Below are positions 24,780 through 35,343 of a DNA stretch of 64,000 nt, one piece after another. How positions within the stretch are numbered: the first letter of the stretch is position 1; every line of letters starts with the position of its first letter. The notes under the pieces were generated by a model that was given only the letters and a program-made list of their open reading frames with translations, was not told the DNA's origin and ran no database searches. The stretch spans positions 471,180 through 535,179 of the forward strand of contig NW_006763302.1 of assembly GCF_000218685.1 (NCBI RefSeq), given 5' to 3'. Origin of the DNA: Serpula lacrymans var. lacrymans S7.9 (taxonomy: Eukaryota > Basidiomycota > Agaricomycetes > Boletales > Serpulaceae). Both the position numbers and the translations under genes were made by a program.

Positions 24780-25757
24780 ACGGCGCCGATTTGGCCGGTT
24801 TATTTGGAATGTTGTTTGGTCTCCCGGAATGGGGCCGGCATTTCTCGATGACCCCGTAATTGTGCTTGGGCTGGTGGCTGTACAGTACCCAGGCTGTCGC
24901 CAACTGTGGACTTTTGCAATCACGATACCTTTGAAACTGTAAGCTTCTCTCGACAAATAGGTTCAGCATCTTCCATTAATATTTACTTGAAAAGGTTGCT
25001 TGATTACCCCGGTATCACCTAACGCATCTCTGTTAGGACCTTGGACCTATAAAGCTGATATGGAACTCGATCATGCGTGCAATTTTTTCGGCAATTCTCC
25101 ATCTAGGCGACACTGGCTCTCCATTCTTCGCCGTTCTAGAGCAGGGCGTCAGCCTTTTCATCGCTCAATCCCCAGCTTCAACCTGGCGAGATTTTGTCGA
25201 CCATAGCCCAACCCTCCAAAAAGCATATGCCGGCTGTTTTCACCGCAGGACGTAGCATGCTCTCTACCATCCTAGCGTTCATATCTTCTTCATCACACAT
25301 TGACATGGGTTTACGAGCCATTCACGATGATCATGACAGCGGTCGTCGCCCCCTCGCACGTTCACAATGTGAATGTAAACTTCGCAAAACGAATGTCTTC
25401 ATTCCAATATCGTCGGGCGTCACCATCGCAATGCCCAGTCCTGTTTGCATGTCTTGTCCCAAGAAGGTGCAGCATAGTGAGAAGGAAAAAGAAAGCTTAT
25501 GTTTTCCCAAGTTGGTGGTCGATATCACCCAAAGCAAAAGCCGAAAGATGCCTTCCCAAAAGTCAGAGATACTCCCCGAGTCATTGAGGACTCGGACCTG
25601 GAGGAGGATCTCGCAGACGGCTAAAGCATCGCTGGCGCCTCCTGTTTTCAGCACTGAGGAGGTTACTTCTCTGGAAATGCGATCCTTGTCCAATGCAGGA
25701 TATGCATCCCTGCCACAAACACCATCTACAGCTAATTTGCAACAGTGCCTCCACTAA
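24780..25757 (+). pseudogene. Possible broken or mis-split gene, unrecognised
   Basis: Several adjoining plus-strand segments look protein-coding but lie in different frames. Near 24810-24940 one frame reads WNVVWSPGMGPAFLDDPV and VLGLVAVQYPGCRQLWTF, ending at a good GTAAGC donor. At 25070-25250 another reads FSAILHLGDTGSPFFAVLEQ and STWRDFVDHSPTLQKAYAGC. At 25300-25500 a third reads TWVYEPFTMIMTAVVAPSHV and CPVLFACLVPRR. A 187-codon open frame (25194-25757) overlaps the last in a different phase. I cannot join them without stops or frame changes, so this is either a decayed gene or one whose introns I misplace. I do not recognise the family. Confidence 0.3.
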
Positions 25758-27756
25758 TGGTCGAGTGACAAGGTCGCCCACTGATTCGGTTCATTAGTAT
25801 GTCATTCTACGTATTTCGAAAAACCCCATCTGATCGGAGTTATAGGTTGTACGCTATGCGCTGATTATATTATTGTATAAGTTTCGCAACCCGAGTCTCG
25901 GTACCTTGTTATTTTCATGCCTATATCTTGCCCACCCACTTGAACCTTACCTTATTTTCTTATCGCATATATGTCTCATAGTATTATCGTCTTGGCCTCT
26001 CGATTTCAGCTCTGGATTGTACACTATTCTTGCTCTGCCCTTTTTTTAGGTATTTTCTCTCTATGTATGGTTCAGCATCTTTCTATGCATCTCGTCTTGA
26101 ATCAGTATGGTCGCTATACACATTAGGCCTAAGGCACTTGAGGGTCCGTGCGTGATGTCTTTAAGACGCCGATCATTCCATTGGCTCAATTCCACACGGA
26201 TTTTCTACATCAAGCAAGCCGACTGTGGCAACTCACTCTCACGGATGTATTGATTCATTGGTTGAAGAATTCAGAATTCATAATCCACGAGGCAAGTCCC
26301 TCCGCTCTGTCTTGTAATAATTCTAAAACAAGGGTTCTGGCAACAGCGCCTATGCAGATCCCAATAATTTCAGCCCGAGCTGCACGGATTACACGTACAC
26401 TTGAATGGAACTCATAGCTTCAAAGTGCCCTGTCTGGAGTCTAGAAGAGCTTCCACTGGTTCTTCACTTCTACAAAATTCTAGAAGAATTCTGTGAGCGC
26501 GAGGCAACGGGAACTCACTGTCAACTTTCGACACGGGCTGTCAGTGTATGCTGTGTGCTCACGCAACATCTTAAGTCAGCGCTCGAGGTAGGTTAAGTTA
26601 CTTCAATGTCTGGTAACTTCCATCATAATTGGAACCAGCTTCACATCGTCAGTTGGGTATTGTAATCGGCGTTCTTTACGTTTTTATTTAGCTAATATTT
26701 GGAAATTATTTAGATACAAGACGTACGAACTTGCAGGGAGGGTCATCGGTGTGCGTTTAGGGGGTTTGAGCCGAGTTCCTTGCATGGTATTGTCCCCGCT
26801 TTGATACGAGAAGGCTATAATTATGCACGTGTCTTTTTTGAGTTCCGGCTATTGTTACTTGGCAGAAGAAATCACCGTCAAATGATCTCTCTTTCTTGAC
26901 TTTCATGTGGTCTGCTCTTTTTGGGAGGCGAGAAGCGCGATATATGGAATCCAGATCCCTTATGTCAAAGCTTACGAAAATAGGGCACTCCATTACCTCC
27001 TTACGGCGATATCTCTTTCACCGATGGCACGGATAGTTGTCTACAAACGACTTGCCCAGTCATCACACTCTTCTGGAGAATCCTTGCGTCCATCTCTAGC
27101 CAATGATATTGATGATATTTAACTGCGGTGTTCTCTTTGAAGTAAGTAGTCTTGGTTTTACCTCTGTCCGAGTTTTACTAACGAAATATATGCAAGTGAC
27201 ATAGACGCTGAAGGTTGGTTGCCTGGCATGTGTGCTGCAGCGGTAATGATCATCTTATTCTCATGATGGAGGTCAGCTGCAGACCTGCAGGTCCAAAATG
27301 CCAATGCATCGATACTAAACAGTGTCTCTTGTTGCCGCGCTTCAGCGGATGTTTTCTACTAAATAGATAAAAGATAAAGTTCCTATTCAGTTTTCTAAGG
27401 ATTGAGTCTAATTAAAAAGATGCAATCCTCGCGTAATATTGAGATGTCTAGGGCTTTTAGATGTTCTCTGCACGGGCTGCATAGGGGACGTTTACAATGC
27501 GAATATCTAACTCCCCTTTTTCGTCAGGTACCATAATGAACGCCGGGATATTGGGGATGCAACTGTTAAGCGCATAGTAAGCCATCAGAACAGGTCTTAT
27601 GTCGTGACAGTGTTAACATCAGATTTATCTTAAACCCGACATGCAAGCTTTTGAATTTACAGCTTTGGATAGTTGCTCCATTCCTTCGGCGTCTACAGTT
27701 TCCAAATAAGGCAAGACTGGTAGTTGATATGGAAGAGGCGCGCGCCAGTGTCAGTC
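25758..27756. other. Gene-poor stretch, nothing recognised
   Basis: Two kilobases with scattered open frames under 90 codons on both strands and no recognisable motif. Base composition is somewhat more AT-rich than in the flanking gene blocks. No repeat ends are evident. Confidence 0.5.
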
Positions 27757-28772
27757 ATGGCTCCTCCCTTAACCATTCGAGCAGAGATAGCAAAAGATAC
27801 GATAAACAGTTCCGCGGCCATTGTAGCTAAAACAAATGGCGCATCCCTGGAGTCTGTATTCGTAGATGCTCAATTGCCTCAATTACCTCGTCTGTCGTCT
27901 CAAGGACGTACTGATCCATCCTCTTCCTTCCCTATTCCTTCCTCGCTTCATCTGATATCACCTCCTTTGAGAGATTCAGTTGTATTCCCCGCGTTTCCGC
28001 CTACAAAGGTGTCTGTGGTAAACTCAGATGCATTCACAGTCGCACGCGGTCTGATCGACTCATCTTTCAATACACCGTCTTTTGTGCCCACCTCTTTGAG
28101 TTCTTCGCCAGGCGAGCAAGCGCCTTTCGTGCGTACAGCTGTCTTGAACCTCGCTAGCGATGAGCTTCCTGGAGGAGGATGGAATTGCACTTTATCTTGT
28201 ACGCAGGAAGAAGCATTATGTTATTCGTCAACGTTGTTCAACACCCTGAAACCATCTTACTATCCGTGGCCCAATATCGGGCGTGGTTCTGTAGCAGGTG
28301 TACTCTCACCTGCCGTAGTCGTTTTCCGTGCCGATCTTGATAGTGGCCTGGTGCCATTGGAGCAGAGTGATTGGAAGTTGGTGCAAGTCCTAACAGTCGC
28401 AGGGCCGTGCTGTCCTCCGTTGTCGGAGGATAGGCAGAAGTTTGCGAGTGATAGTGTTTTGGAGGACCTCAGGGGGAAAATCAAACTGATATATCGTATG
28501 GCGGCATGGAGCGGATGTTGGGATCTAGTGCTAGGTGGATTCACTAGTATTTTGTTTTGGTATCGATCACTCAAGATTGTGTAGGTGCACTTGGATGCGG
28601 CGCTTACCGCTGTCCGCCAAGGTTAGTCGCTGAAGAGATGAAGGCCATTTTACTCGAACCTGAGTTCAGAGGCTGGTTCCGCCATATAGTATTTGCCGTA
28701 TACAGCTCAAACCGTAATGGTCCTGGAAACTTTGGGGTATTCAAAGACGCATTAGATGGTATAGACGTGTAA
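27757..28772 (+). CDS. Microbial-type poly(ADP-ribose) glycohydrolase-like protein (DUF2263)
   Basis: Exons 27757-28534 and 28585-28772; 321 residues. The start MAPPLTIRAEIAKDT is the first ATG in frame; the frame is open a little further upstream. The centre carries TAVLNLASDELPGGGWN, then CTQEEALCYSSTLF: the GGG loop and the QEE pair are the signature of the macrodomain-like PARG family (TIGR02452/PF10021), in which the glutamate cleaves ADP-ribose polymers or conjugates. The C-terminal part (GALGCGAYRCPPRLVAEEM, FRHIVFAVYSS) is also typical. The presumed role is removal of ADP-ribose marks. A Ser/Pro-rich stretch of about 60 residues sits before the catalytic part. It is isolated between gene-poor DNA and a convergent pirin gene. 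Confidence 0.82.
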
Positions 28773-28955
28773 CATCATTACTATCAGTCCTTTTGGTAGA
28801 TAGGTGCTGTGATCCAAAAAAAAGTAAGAATATCCCCTTTTCACGTGTGTTACTTCAAAATGATGTGTAGCCTTACAACAACCGCCTCGCATTCATAGTT
28901 TTCGTTCATATTTTTCGTCCATATTTTTCTAATTCCAACTAACATTGTATCATTA

Positions 28956-29984
28956 TTACTCCAAATCAAATAACAGCACCTCTGTAACAACACCCCCGAC
29001 ATTATGCAGCTTTATCTCGACGCCCTTTTCAAAAGTGAGATATGCCCCATCGCCTTCGCCTAATTCTACACCATCCTCGTCAATCGTACCACTTATCCTT
29101 AACTTTGCACCGCGAGCTTTCTCAACGTTGTATCCAGATTTCTGGATCACGTGGACGTAGACCTTGCGCCTTGCGCCACTTGTTGTGAGAGAAGAAGAAG
29201 ATGCGGTGGAATGAGAGAATGTGTGCGTAAGGGTGACACCTGGCTCTATTAACGACGCGTACATCCACAGTTGTGATCGGAGAGGTGCTGGACCTTTGCT
29301 TTCCCTATCGAGTGAGACTTCGGTGGAAGTTGAAGGGGCAACGAGAAGTGCGAGACGGTTTGTTTTCTCTGCATCACTGAAATGCCTGAATGTATGGTAT
29401 GGTCTATGAACCCTCTGATGCCATTAAGTGATCAAAAGACTGACCTTGTAAAATAGGCAGGTTTTCCCTGGCCTTCTCCCGCACGGGGAGCAGCCCAGAT
29501 CTGGCAGAAATGGACTTCTTGCTCACCGTGCGCCTTCTCTGAGTGTGAAATTCCAGTTCCGGTGGAGGTCATTTGCAAAGCACCACGAGGAAGGATCTCA
29601 ATATTCCCCATGGAGTCACGGCTAGCAGAAGGGGGGTAAATTGAGCAGGACTATCAAATCAGATTGAAGGAAGACATACTGTTCAAGTGCCCCGCTAATA
29701 ACATACGAAAATATTTCATATTCGCGATGACTGTGAGTGCCAAATCCTGTGTGTGAAGCGACACGATCCTCGTTGAGCACGCGCAAAGGGCCAAAGGATT
29801 GGTGGTCGTTATCATGATACCTGAAAGTAAGAGAATGATGGATGAGTTATCTACGAGACAGAGATCCATGGAAGGCATACGTTGCGAAAGAGAACGTGTG
29901 GAATGTTTTGAGCCATCCGTGATCAGCACGACCACGGTCTTCGCTCCTGCGGGGCACAATCTGGAGGGACTTCGCGGTAGTCAT
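28956..29984 (-). CDS. Pirin-family cupin protein
   Basis: Exons 29881-29984, 29680-29820, 29445-29621 and 28956-29385; 283 residues. It opens with TAKSLQIVPRRSEDRG and WLKTFHTFSFAT, as in cupin-fold pirins. Metal-ligand motifs are present: GTHSHREYEIFSYV supplies the two histidines and TGTGISHSEKAHG the third histidine plus glutamate. Pirins are iron-containing proteins; human pirin is a nuclear cofactor and bacterial and plant members may oxidise quercetin, so the biochemical role here is open. The splice choice at 29621 restores LEHRDSMGN, expected in the family, in place of a frame with no match. The C-terminal cupin (FEKGVEIKLHNVGG) is complete. Confidence 0.9.
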
Positions 29985-30531
29985 TTTTACTGTGCTTAAT
30001 CTGCGATAAAAGAGGTGGAGGGCTCGTATATATACTACCAGTGCAAACTTGAGAGTGGGGTAGAACTAGGGAACTGGATCAAATTGGAAAATTGCGACGC
30101 TTAAAAGCAGTTTGTATGAGCACGCCTTTATAAGCCAGTACAAAAAGCTTACATAGATTAGAAATATGTCTGGAGAGAACGGACATGATTACATATCTTG
30201 ACCCATCAGCTCTGTACATGTTCAGGAGTAGAATACCAGGTCTGTTTCGCCACTCCGAGTTAGGAAACGCATTGCACACGCATTCTCACGCACCACCACG
30301 CTCTAATGACTGCAATAGCCACACGCCAAGGTCCCTCTTGGACCGGCCGACGTAGCTATCCTTTGATTGGCACACCACCGTCTAACCATAGGTCCAAGAA
30401 TGTGGCTAGAACACCGATTACTGGACGGTTTAGGAGTCTGGGCCAAATATACTTTATTGCTTTAAAGAGAATTTAAGGCAGAAACTATCTGGTTTACTTG
30501 ATGACTTGGACTTGTTAGATAAAAACCATAC
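29985..30531. other. Intergenic region
   Basis: About 550 bp between the pirin start and the stop codon of the next minus-strand gene. It contains a candidate TATA stretch (TATATATAC, near 30028) close to the pirin start. No gene was recognised. Confidence 0.4.
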
Positions 30532-32750
30532 TCAAGTGCAGCGCTGAACTACAAGGCTCCACAGGATCTTCATGACAATAAGTGGCTGGAAGACTGTGAT
30601 ACCAGGTGACAATATCATTCCGGAATGCCAGAATGCGGAGTTTGCTTGCTTGTCCTATACAGCTTTTGTTAACATCCGTGATGCAAAGGAAATAAGGGAA
30701 AACTTGCCGTTAATGCAAGGGTCTGAAGTCTCCGCATATACCAACGAAGAATAGATCCAGTAGTCAATGTTTCACCAGTTATGGGGACTGTGGTATCGTA
30801 GCTGTAGTCTGTATGATATAAAACCCTTTCAAGCATCCACTGGTGACTAGTCCCATGACGTATTCTTACCATAATTTTTTGTTCCCTCCCTAGAAAATCA
30901 ATGATGTAATCAGCATAATGTGAATATATATAATCAAGGATTCAACTCACCAAAATCCCTCAATCTTGGGCTGCTGTAATTTGAAGAAGCTCTTTGAAAA
31001 GTTGCTTGGAATACCATTTCCATTAACTTTCGCTTCATGCAAAGCAGTGTTCAGAGTGATAGCACCGATTAGTGCTTTGCTGCAACCTTGACTGTGGTGC
31101 CAACCTTAGTAAAAATGGAACTAATAACAATTATCGCGGGAGCTTACCCAAATACAGGATTCAGTCTCATGACGGAGTCACCAATGGCAACCCAGTTTGA
31201 CGGAAGGCTGACAGCTTGATGGAAGCGTATATAAGATGTGGGAGCTGCATAAGAAGTTGGATTTTTTAAGGACATTGACCTATTCCATGATCCTCGCATG
31301 AACTTGACTCACGAACATGAACGACACTGAACGTCATCCTGTCTTCAACTTCGGCGAGCAAGTCCAACATCTCAGAAAACCATTCGGGTGGGGGCAATTG
31401 CAAAACCATGGTATTCATATACTCTTTAGCCGCTTGCAATGTTCTAGGAAGGTCGTCGTCCGCCCACGTCCCAAAACACAGTTGAACTAATGAAAGCACA
31501 TTCATTTAAATCGTCTGAGACAATCGCGAGAGAACACGTACGCCTGTCACCGTCAACTCTGGAAGCGTAAATGCTACGCCTATCCTTACCAGGCTCGGTG
31601 AGTGTCGCATAGACTGCACCTCCGCCCTCAAAGCCACCTGGTATAGGCAACCGCTTTGCTAGGTCGGATGGAATGGGAAAATCAAACGTCGAGTATCGAA
31701 TTTTTTGGTCGTACGTGACCTTAAGTTCATTGAGAGGAAGAGTACCCTTTGAGTAGGACTCAGCGTTCCCATATCCCGCACGTTCCAGCATTTTCACCCC
31801 CACACGGGCAGGCCCGGTACAATCTGCCTCGAAATATCTCTATGAACCATGTTTCAAGTGAAAGAGGACGGACAAACCGACAACTAAGGCAGCCTCGATT
31901 TCTTTGGTGCCGGAAGGGGTGCGTATTGAAACTTTTTTCACTCGAGAGGAATTTGCTGGGTCCGCCATTATTCCTGTTACAGTACCTACCACCCAATCAA
32001 TATTACTATAATATCCTTTCCCCACCACCAAACGACGTATGAGTGTTTCTAAGCCCTGGCGACTGGAGAAGATGCTCTTCGGCAAGTCGCCATTGTACTC
32101 GTCGTATGGTGCTCGATGAGGGTGGCCCCACATACTTCCTTTAAAGTCAGCAGGAAGAACTCTAGAAAATAATTAATACGCAACGTTGAATGGAGCAAAA
32201 CGGATAGAACTACCGTATGTCTGAAGCTTTACATTCCTCTTCGACATTCGGGAAAAGTACCTTGAGAGCCATGAAGAAAAATGCTTGAACAGCTATGAGA
32301 TTGTATATGTCAGCATCACGCCATTTGTAGGAACATTTTCAAGACCTTGAAGGGAATAATACTGCATGACACGGGTCCTCTGATGCTTCTGAGTCCATGC
32401 TTGAGTTTTGTAGCCTTCTTCAGTTGCCAACCATGCCTCAGGCTCCACAATCACTACGCGCTGGAAGTGGTTGTGACAAACACGTGCGGTCAACAGCCCC
32501 GCAATGCTAAAGCAATGAAGAACGTCAATGATCAAGTCGAAAGAACACCGAAGAAACCTTACCTGCCACCACATATAACAGCCGCTCCTTTAATCTTCTC
32601 ATCTTCTAAACGGGTTTGGCCCAACGAAGACAGGTCAGGGATCGCAGTTTGCTCTGAGAGCAGTTTATTCCACAAATGACGCCATAAATAAGGGAAGATG
32701 GCATAGCAAGCAGCTGGCAGTCCAACGATAAGAAGCAATAGTGTAGACAT
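30532..32750 (-). CDS. FAD-dependent monooxygenase-like protein with N-terminal membrane anchor
   Basis: Eleven exons: 32563-32750, 32346-32506, 32214-32292, 31878-32161, 31542-31823, 31313-31486, 31148-31244, 30951-31091, 30870-30889 (20 nt), 30708-30808 and 30532-30654; 549 residues. The start MSTLLLLIVGLPAACYAIF forms a membrane anchor. A Rossmann motif for FAD follows (AAVICGGSIAGLLTARV, then VVIVEPE), and the second FAD-contact motif appears late as AIGDSVMRLNPVFGQG. This pattern matches class A flavin monooxygenases and squalene-epoxidase-like proteins found in families in mushroom genomes; the substrate cannot be told. The last intron begins GCAAGT, a GC-AG intron. The C-terminal tail (PLIVMKILWSLVV) is hydrophobic. 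No other secondary-metabolism genes lie nearby. Confidence 0.82.
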
Positions 32751-35343
32751 TGATAGAAATGCAGGATGAGGTCGGTATGCAACACCTTCGTGTGTGAATT
32801 TATAGGTATCGTCCCTATGCACCGTAAAAGCCTAACCAGCTCTAGGCACGGCTTAACATGTAAAGAAGGGCGCCCAGTTACAGTCAATGTAACATATGAC
32901 TAGTCATCTATGTTTCGTCAGGAAGGCTGGAGGAAAGAGTAATAATATCTACCGTTCAACTCCGCGGACACACGACACTGCCGATTTCGAAAGTGAGTAA
33001 GACGTCTTTTCCGGGCTCGTACCACAGGAGTCTACCTTAGTGTCTTTTTCCGGTAATCGGCATATCCACATTCAAGTAGATATGAATATAAGTAGAACGA
33101 GTTCTAGGAAGTCACAATACAGCAGCGGCATTGATGTGGATACATGACCGCACAGATTCAGAAGACATGCTTGATAGGTCCTCGTCAGGAAACCTGAGTA
33201 GATATCGAAACAGAACGTGGGTAATTGTTCCTTGCGAGTGGCAAAAGTAGATCCGGATGTGCCAAGATGAGCACAGAACCGCATAACATTGGTTGGATTG
33301 AACCACCAGGAATGGCAAGGAGTTACTGCAAGACAGAATTATTTTGGAAGTAATGCTGTTGGATAGTATGATGAGATGACTCTTCTATCGCGGAATAATA
33401 GATCAGGAGCGGCATGTGTGACAATTTTGCCCGCAATGGCGAGGATGGGGATGAAAGCCAAGCTGACGGATCACATCCGACGTACACAAAAGTCAGCAAC
33501 GTTGCGCTCTAGTGATCAGAAAGCAAACTCAACTTACGTAGACACGTTGCGCGCTAAATAATTGTATTTATATCCTCGCATGTCGACAAATTGGATCGGG
33601 GACAACTTGTATCCTGTCTGCTGGCCATGTTCCTGTTCATCCACCATCACAACCCGAACGCGGGTTGCTTGGTGTGCATCACTGTCTGAAATCCTCTGGA
33701 TGCTGACACGGTATCGCTTCTTGTAAAATCGGCAATACTGCATTGTACGGTGAACACAAATGGAATTAGCCGTAAGCATACTACTATGTAAGTGTGGGAG
33801 CTGAATCGTAAAGGACTCACTCAAATTATGACACTGAGCATCACATGCTGGCTGCCGATCACACAGGTGCTCACTGAATGGGACTAGGGACTTTGCCAAT
33901 TCGACTCCGATCCCAGCACAGCATGACGTCTAAGGAGTCAGCATAAAAATTGCAGAATACGGTCCGAGACGCGCTCAAGAGGACGCTGCGACGGACACAG
34001 TGCCAAGCACGAAACGTGATATCCCTAGCGGACAAATATCAACGGAATGATCACCCCCAGCCAGACCGAGAAGGGAGAAACAACATATATACTCAGGGGT
34101 TGAGATAGAAATGTTGAGCTACATGAAACGAGATGCTCAGCTACCAAAGGACGTCAAGACAAAAGATATTGATGGGCGCACATTACTCTTTATTGACATG
34201 GGTATCAAGCAGAGTTTGGCACCGAGGTGCTCCCTACTCCTCTTATTCCTCGCGCCGCGCGAAAGTTCCATGAACTAGATACAGTACTCCAATATGGAGT
34301 AGAAAACATGGATCGGGTAATCTTTGTTTCTCTAGCCGCATCGGTTCCGTTGGCAGTGCTACTAGCACTCTCCCACTCCTGAAATCTCGTTTGGCCGAAG
34401 TCGAGCTCAGAAAAGGAACTATCAGGAAGAGAGGCTGTGAGAAAACAATTTAAGCCGGAATACACGTTATCTCGGCAGTGCGGACAATGCATGCCCCAAC
34501 TTTGTTGTTACGTGCTGCGTTTGACAGTATCGGAAGTGGATATATGCGGTATATATGCGTGGAAGGAATGTGAGTGAGTAATAACATCTTTTACCATATA
34601 GGAATCCACTGACGTTCTTAACCCCAGTGGTCTAGCATTAAAAAGGTGGTTGAGCATTCATTTGAAGTTCTTTCGCTACGTTTAATCTGAAAATACAATG
34701 CTATGTAAGGCGATTTCCTCAGTATAAGCATAAAAACACTCACCAAGATCGACCCAACAAAGAGTATGATAGGGCCTATCCGAAGTATACTGTAACAAGT
34801 GGCCCGTAGTAAAGTAACTACGAGCACATAACATGAAGCTGATGAGATGCTCTTCGGATATTCTGATTATCACATATTTCATATAGCCGGTGTTCTCAAC
34901 ACGAAATTAGACACAAAAACGGTTTATAGGTAGTTATAGTGACAACCTGAAAGAAAACGATTCAGTGAGATACTCCCCAGAGCAGGATAGTGTTATTAAA
35001 TCATACCATGATTGCTAGAAACTGCGCGTTCAATGTGTAAGCTTCGTATTTTATAATATTATTTTGTTCGGCGGTTCGTTGGAAGATGGAAGAGTAAAGA
35101 GAAGCCCGTGAGTGGGACAATTTTAATTCACAGCCGATCTCCGACAAGCTGTCCGACACCGCAGTGTTTGTTGCATTGAAGTATCGACGGTATTCATTCC
35201 CAAATCCTCAGCTATCAAAACTTTGGTTTAGCTCAACCTTTGCAGGATCTAATGCGCCGGGATCATATGATTTTCATATGGAGATACTTGTGGATACTAT
35301 GAACAGGAAAAATACCACGGTGTGGGATGATTTCTCATTCCGC
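32751..35343. other. Gene-poor stretch, possible decayed membrane-protein fragment
   Basis: 2.6 kb with no gene I can support. A minus-strand frame at 34618-34827 is strongly hydrophobic (RIGPIILFVGSILVSVFML) and is flanked by plausible splice signals, so part of a membrane protein gene may remain. A minus-strand frame at 33534-33899 has no recognisable content. No LTRs or terminal repeats were seen. Confidence 0.4.

Noticed and set aside
25194..25757. 187-codon open frame as a stand-alone gene
   Set aside because: No family resemblance, low-complexity end, and a competing frame in the same place looks more protein-like.
33534..33899. 121-codon minus-strand open frame
   Set aside because: Content matches nothing; an apparent donor follows, but no partner exon could be found.
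27000..35000. Secondary-metabolite gene cluster around the FAD monooxygenase
   Set aside because: No synthase, transporter or cluster regulator nearby; pirin and PARG-type neighbours do not form a known pathway.
35164..35343. N-terminal extension of the RTC4-domain protein
   Set aside because: Open frame, but the sequence does not look conserved and starts without ATG; MSSRPPP at 35344 fits relatives better.
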